Part shown: positions 60,678-64,000 of the stretch, piece by piece
How the letters are laid out: each line of letters starts with the position of its first letter
Position numbering within the stretch: the first letter of the stretch is position 1
Source: Zychaea mexicana
Taxonomy: Eukaryota > Mucoromycota > Mucoromycetes > Mucorales > Lichtheimiaceae
Direction: 5' to 3'
NCBI RefSeq assembly: GCF_025766255.1
Contig: NW_026516699.1
Span: 186,001 to 250,000, forward strand
Length of the DNA: 64,000 nt
Program-made: the position numbers and the translations under genes
The notes under the pieces: model-generated
What the model saw: the letters and a program-made list of their open reading frames with translations, nothing else
What the model was told of the DNA's origin: nothing
Databases searched by the model: none

Positions 60678-60689
60678 TAAATACTTACG

Positions 60690-61230
60690 CGAAGCATTTC
60701 TCGAAATTACGGTGTCCCCCAGCACACTTTTGACCCGTGGCTGGGATACATGATGGAAGACAGGACTTACACCCTGAAGTTGGTTGAAGAGTATGCCGTT
60801 CGTGCGAGGAGATGCAACATCCGAAGAATGATACCGAAAAGTGGCCATATACTAGACGATACAGGGATTGTAAAGGGGAGGCGAATAAAATATACATGAA
60901 CACAATAGACGCTTTAATTAACTTCCTGAATCAGATCAAAGCAAGGAAACTTGAACTGTCACCATAAGGATGAATGGGCATAAATTCTTGATCGCAGGAA
61001 ACAGGTTCATGGCAGGTGACGAGAGTTCTCGAGAGTCAGCCTTGTTCTCCTTCCATCAGCAGCAGCAAGAGCCAGACCGAAAACATCTCTGTTAAGCATG
61101 AACATTGCTTAGTAGTATGTACATATACGCCATCCTCTCTTTTTAGAAAACTATGTACTTTTGTCAAACTCACCATCAACGATACACCGGAACCATGACA
61201 GCCATTTCATTGTGAGTGATTCATCTTCGT
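60690..61230 (-). CDS. Possible small cysteine-rich secreted protein (fragmentary)
   Basis: Tentative. On the minus strand an exon-like stretch at about 60850-60690 reads FGCCISSHERHTL, then GCKSCLPSCIPATGQKC and FEKCFA. It ends at a strong GTAAGTATT donor. That is eight cysteines in about 45 residues, like disulfide-rich secreted peptides. Upstream, at 61202, a frame MKWLSWFRCIVD ends at GTGAGT. Another stretch near 61095 (MFSVWLLLLLMEGEQG) looks like a signal peptide but stops at TGA. VTCHEPVSCDQEF lies between. I cannot join these without assuming lesions, and no 3' exon was found. May be a relic. Confidence 0.25.
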
Positions 61231-61481
61231 TGACGACAGAATACATAACACGAAAGATAAAGAATACACTATATCTGACTTGATGCACCAACTCCTGAAA
61301 ATCTAAACTATATAGTAGTACATAGTAGTACAATCCTCTGACGACAGGCGCAACTCATTTTGTAAACATATAAATGACAGCTTAAGATATGCTTTTTGTT
61401 ATTAAATTCAACGCAAATTGTTGTTTGTTCACAAGTGAAAGCGACATCAACTAGAAGATAAATGGAGCAGGAAAAGACCAT

Positions 61482-63284
61482 TTACATCCCATTGTTGTGC
61501 GGACCAATTGATGTGCTATTTGTGTAAATAATTTTTGTTTTTTCGAATCCATTAAAATTGGTCGCAGCACACGTTGCGTAAGCTCCCATATTCTCTTGGC
61601 AGATCCAATCACCTAATTCTAGGCGCGGCAAACGCACGTCTTGAAGAAGACTATCAAACGAAGAGCACGTTGGGCCCCAAACATTGGATATAAAAGTGGG
61701 GGCCTCTTCTTGTTGTTTTTTGTCTTCATAAACAAAGACGCCATTCTTGAATACCACTGTATATACACAAAGAAAATTTATGAATGAAAATGTTGAGTTA
61801 AATTTGATGATCTGGGGTACTCTCTGCAAGATTATACAACAAAGAAGAAGCAACTATATATTACCTCGGAAATTAAGACGCTCATTGTCAGTAAATCGCA
61901 TCAGATACGATCCAAACAGTCCATCGTTTAGATAGTCTACAGGTAATCAAAGATGAACATTTGTAAACATAACGTACCTAATATTATGCATGTGAAAACT
62001 TGTCACTTACACATGTATTTTTGTTGTTGTATATCTGCAGATTCTTCTTCCGGAATCAATGCGCGACGACCAATCACTTGCACACATGCTGTAAATGCCG
62101 AGGAAACAAAAAACCGACCGGGTTCTGCAATGACTTCTATATCCGGCGATGGAAAGAGTTTATCCACTGCCTGTCCGAGGGTTGCAGCTACGTCTTCAAA
62201 CGTAATGCCATGCTCATTATTGCTTCCAGACATCCCACCCCCGCAGTTCAGCAAAGTCATGCGGTAACCGATCGCTTCTGCTTGAGCAAACACATTCCGA
62301 GCAAGTGCCACGGCGTCCGCGTATGCCTGAGCGTCTGTGCATCCACTACCGACATGAAAGCTTTGTGTACAGATTTCGTTATAATTAGACATATGTACAA
62401 GTATCAGATATTTGTATTTAGGGATTGATGTATAATAGCAAGCAAAGTACTTCTCTCTAATAAAATACATACCTCACACCTACGACATTCAAATCAAGTT
62501 TCTTTGCAGTTTTTAAGAGGTAGTCAATAGTTTCAGGTGGTGCACCATATTTCAAGCCAAGTCGAACTTGAGCGCTCGAATCATCTGTCAAGATACGCAA
62601 GACGAGTTTGGCGTTTGGATATACCTCCTTAATTTTGTAAAGCTCATCCATATTGTCAAATGTCATGAGCGATACATTGTGCTTGGCAGCATAGTGGACA
62701 AACGAAGGCTGTTTGCACGGATTCGCATAGATCATGCGGGTAGGGTCAACCCCGATTTCAGGGATCTGTTGAATTTCCTGTTGGCTTGCACAATCAAATC
62801 CGACACCTAACGATGCTAAATAGTTCACCACAGTTTGATCAGGATTGCATTTAACAGCTAGAAGCGGGTGCAGCAGTAGTATAGATACATTGAGCAACAA
62901 AAAAAAAGGCTTCTTTAGTAGATGTTTTCGCATTTGTTTAGTTCGAAATATGAAAATAAAAAGTTTCATACCATAAAATGGCTTAATCCTCGGTAGTAAA
63001 GCCTTCCATTTCATGTATTGCTGGTGAACATCCGCCAAGTCGCCCACAATAAAAGCATTGTCGTATCCGACGGTGGCCTCTGAAACTTTTGTATTCGCAA
63101 TATCTTTAAGCTGTTGGCGAATAATTTCCTGGACAGTTCCTGTACGTATGGTAGACTGGTGACAATTGTTGCTAGTGATGCAGATGGTGTCAGTTTTTGG
63201 ATCATCAAATGTTTGATTAATCTGCATGTCTTTAGCATTGAGGACGTGCTTGTAGAGTTGGGATTCAATGGGGGTAGTTAACAT
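61482..63284 (-). CDS. Ornithine decarboxylase-family enzyme with altered active-site residue
   Basis: PLP-dependent fold III decarboxylase; ornithine decarboxylase makes putrescine, the first polyamine. Exon 1 starts at ATG 63284 (MLTTPIESQLYKHV) and ends in IKPFY; exon 2 starts AVKCNPDQTV (PLP lysine). Then ANPCKQPSFVHYAA, SFHVGSGCTDAQAYADA, the Gly loop NCGGGMSGSNNEH, EPGRFFVSSAF, YLNDGLFGSY (Asp332 equivalent), WGPTCSSFDSLL (Cys360 equivalent) and GDWICQENMGAYA. The residue after the cysteine, Asp361 in human ODC, is Ser (codon 61664-61662), and the Gly loop has MSG where FPG is usual. Introns are short and all in frame. ODC or a relative with changed substrate; Spe1 role likely but not assured. 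Confidence 0.85.
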
Positions 63285-63567
63285 TATATGCAAAAGAGTA
63301 TGGGATAATTATAAAAAACTTGTTACTGGTATTATCTGTTTAAAAATGTATCACGTCAAGGTTCGGGAAGAGAGGGAAACTACTGAAAAAGATTTTTACC
63401 CTTTTGTATACACAGAAAACTGACAAGTGTATTGAATCTGCATAACTAGCTATTTCAATAAAAGCATATGTATGTATGTATGTATGCAGGTGGGTTCTGA
63501 GATTTACTCAAATGACTACATGCTTTATACATGATGGTTAGCGACTGCCGACGTGTTAGCTTAATAT
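63285..63567. promoter_or_regulatory. Upstream flank of the decarboxylase gene
   Basis: No gene. Contains a (TATG)n microsatellite at about 63466-63487, five units. Confidence 0.4.
63466..63487. repeat. (TATG)n microsatellite
   Basis: About five consecutive TATG units, 80 bp left of the MITE. Confidence 0.8.
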
Positions 63568-63569
63568 TA

Positions 63570-63741
63570 CAGTCAACCCCGATAACGTCAACCCCCGAAA
63601 GCGTCAACCGATTCGCTGGTACCCTTTCAAATTTAGCAGTTCAAGATTTTGCCTATTTTCTACCCCTGGTGGTCGTCAACCCTCGATACGGTCAGCACTT
63701 ATGCTGGTACCCTAAGGGTTGAAGTTAACGGGGGTCGACTG
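63570..63741. mobile_element. MITE with pogo/Tigger-like terminal inverted repeats
   Basis: A 172-bp element. The left end reads CAGTCAACCCCGATAACGTC and the right end, reverse-complemented, reads CAGTCGACCCCCGTTAACTT. Ends pair over about 26 bp with few mismatches and are flanked by TA on both sides (63568-63569 and 63742-63743), as expected for a TA target duplication of Tc1/mariner superfamily elements. The CAGTC-xACC start resembles pogo/Tigger termini. The interior repeats GCTGGTACCC near each end and has no coding capacity, so it is non-autonomous. Confidence 0.75.
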
Positions 63742-63743
63742 TA

Positions 63744-64000
63744 TTGAATACAGTCATTTCAAGAAACATCATACTATCGTTAAGCCTCACCGTTTGTATG
63801 ATGTTACCAGCTAGAACCTGCAGAGATAAACTATTTATATTAAAACGCGAAATATATACTTGTCTGTTATGTCGTTTGCTACACCGTGCCCAGACTCAAC
63901 TTCGGTTCTCTATCTATAGCAACAGAAACTAAACTCTGAAAACAATTTCATAAAGGAGTTAGTGCAGATATGTAACTTGCAACATATGTTTGGTGGGGGC
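63744..64000. other. Right edge, no gene recognised
   Basis: The frame at 63744-63932 has no recognised similarity. Confidence 0.35.

Noticed and set aside
1..64000. Biosynthetic gene cluster reading of P450, methyltransferase, A domain and aldo-keto reductase
   Set aside because: The genes are 8-30 kb apart with housekeeping genes between, and the methyltransferase is dead.

Overview
The window looks like a nuclear chromosome segment of an early-diverging filamentous fungus. Genes are intron-rich, with introns of mostly 55-120 nt that read GT...AG. Products are eukaryotic: chromatin remodelling, primase, mitoribosome, cystinosin, autophagy lipase. Several gene types and the repeats remind me of Mucoromycota (Mucorales). 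That placement is inference from protein flavour, not from a search. I saw no rRNA or tRNA gene, CRISPR array or bacterial-style operon.

Layout. 0-1.8 kb: 3' part of a TBC-domain Rab-GAP (+). 3.6-5.1 kb: wreck of a class I O-methyltransferase whose N-terminal half lies on + and C-terminal half on -, as if a 0.9-kb inversion had cut the gene. 5.5-8.0 kb: UNC-45/She4-type myosin chaperone (-), divergent from a damaged coiled-coil gene (8.1-8.9 kb, +). 9.1-12.3 kb: SWI3/RSC8-type remodeller subunit (-). 12.6-14.0 kb: decayed TnpB/Fanzor-like protein (-). 14.2-18.3 kb: AT-rich tract bounded by ~0.1-kb inverted repeats. 19.0-25.3 kb: aldo-keto reductase (+), PTAR1-like prenyltransferase-alpha protein (-), BAP31/Yet3 (+), secreted subtilase (-). 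27.0-29.2 kb: stand-alone adenylate-forming enzyme (-). 31.3 kb: small unknown protein. 33.0-35.8 kb: trehalose-6-phosphate synthase/phosphatase fusion (+). 36.0-37.2 kb: ribosomal protein eL8 (-). 37.5-38.8 kb: HAD phosphatase (+). 41.0-43.8 kb: Zn2Cys6 transcription factor (-). 48.1-49.7 kb: cystinosin (+). 50.3-51.1 kb: mitoribosomal uS4m (+). 51.3-52.3 kb: Efg1 (-). 53.0-54.8 kb: Atg15 lipase (+). 55.1-57.4 kb: primase large subunit (+). 57.6-60.0 kb: cytochrome P450 (-). 61.5-63.3 kb: ornithine-decarboxylase family enzyme (-). 63.57-63.74 kb: pogo/Tigger-like MITE.

Most genes are unrelated housekeeping functions. Loose themes are stress and vacuole/lysosome biology (trehalose, cystinosin, Atg15, subtilase) and ribosome biogenesis (eL8, Efg1, uS4m). 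The main points for follow-up are the RNA-guided-nuclease-like relic beside an inverted-repeat-bounded block, the inverted O-methyltransferase, a changed active-site residue in the decarboxylase, two apparent GC-AG introns, and single-base lesions that all sit in homopolymer runs. Exon borders were read by eye and may be off by a base or two.
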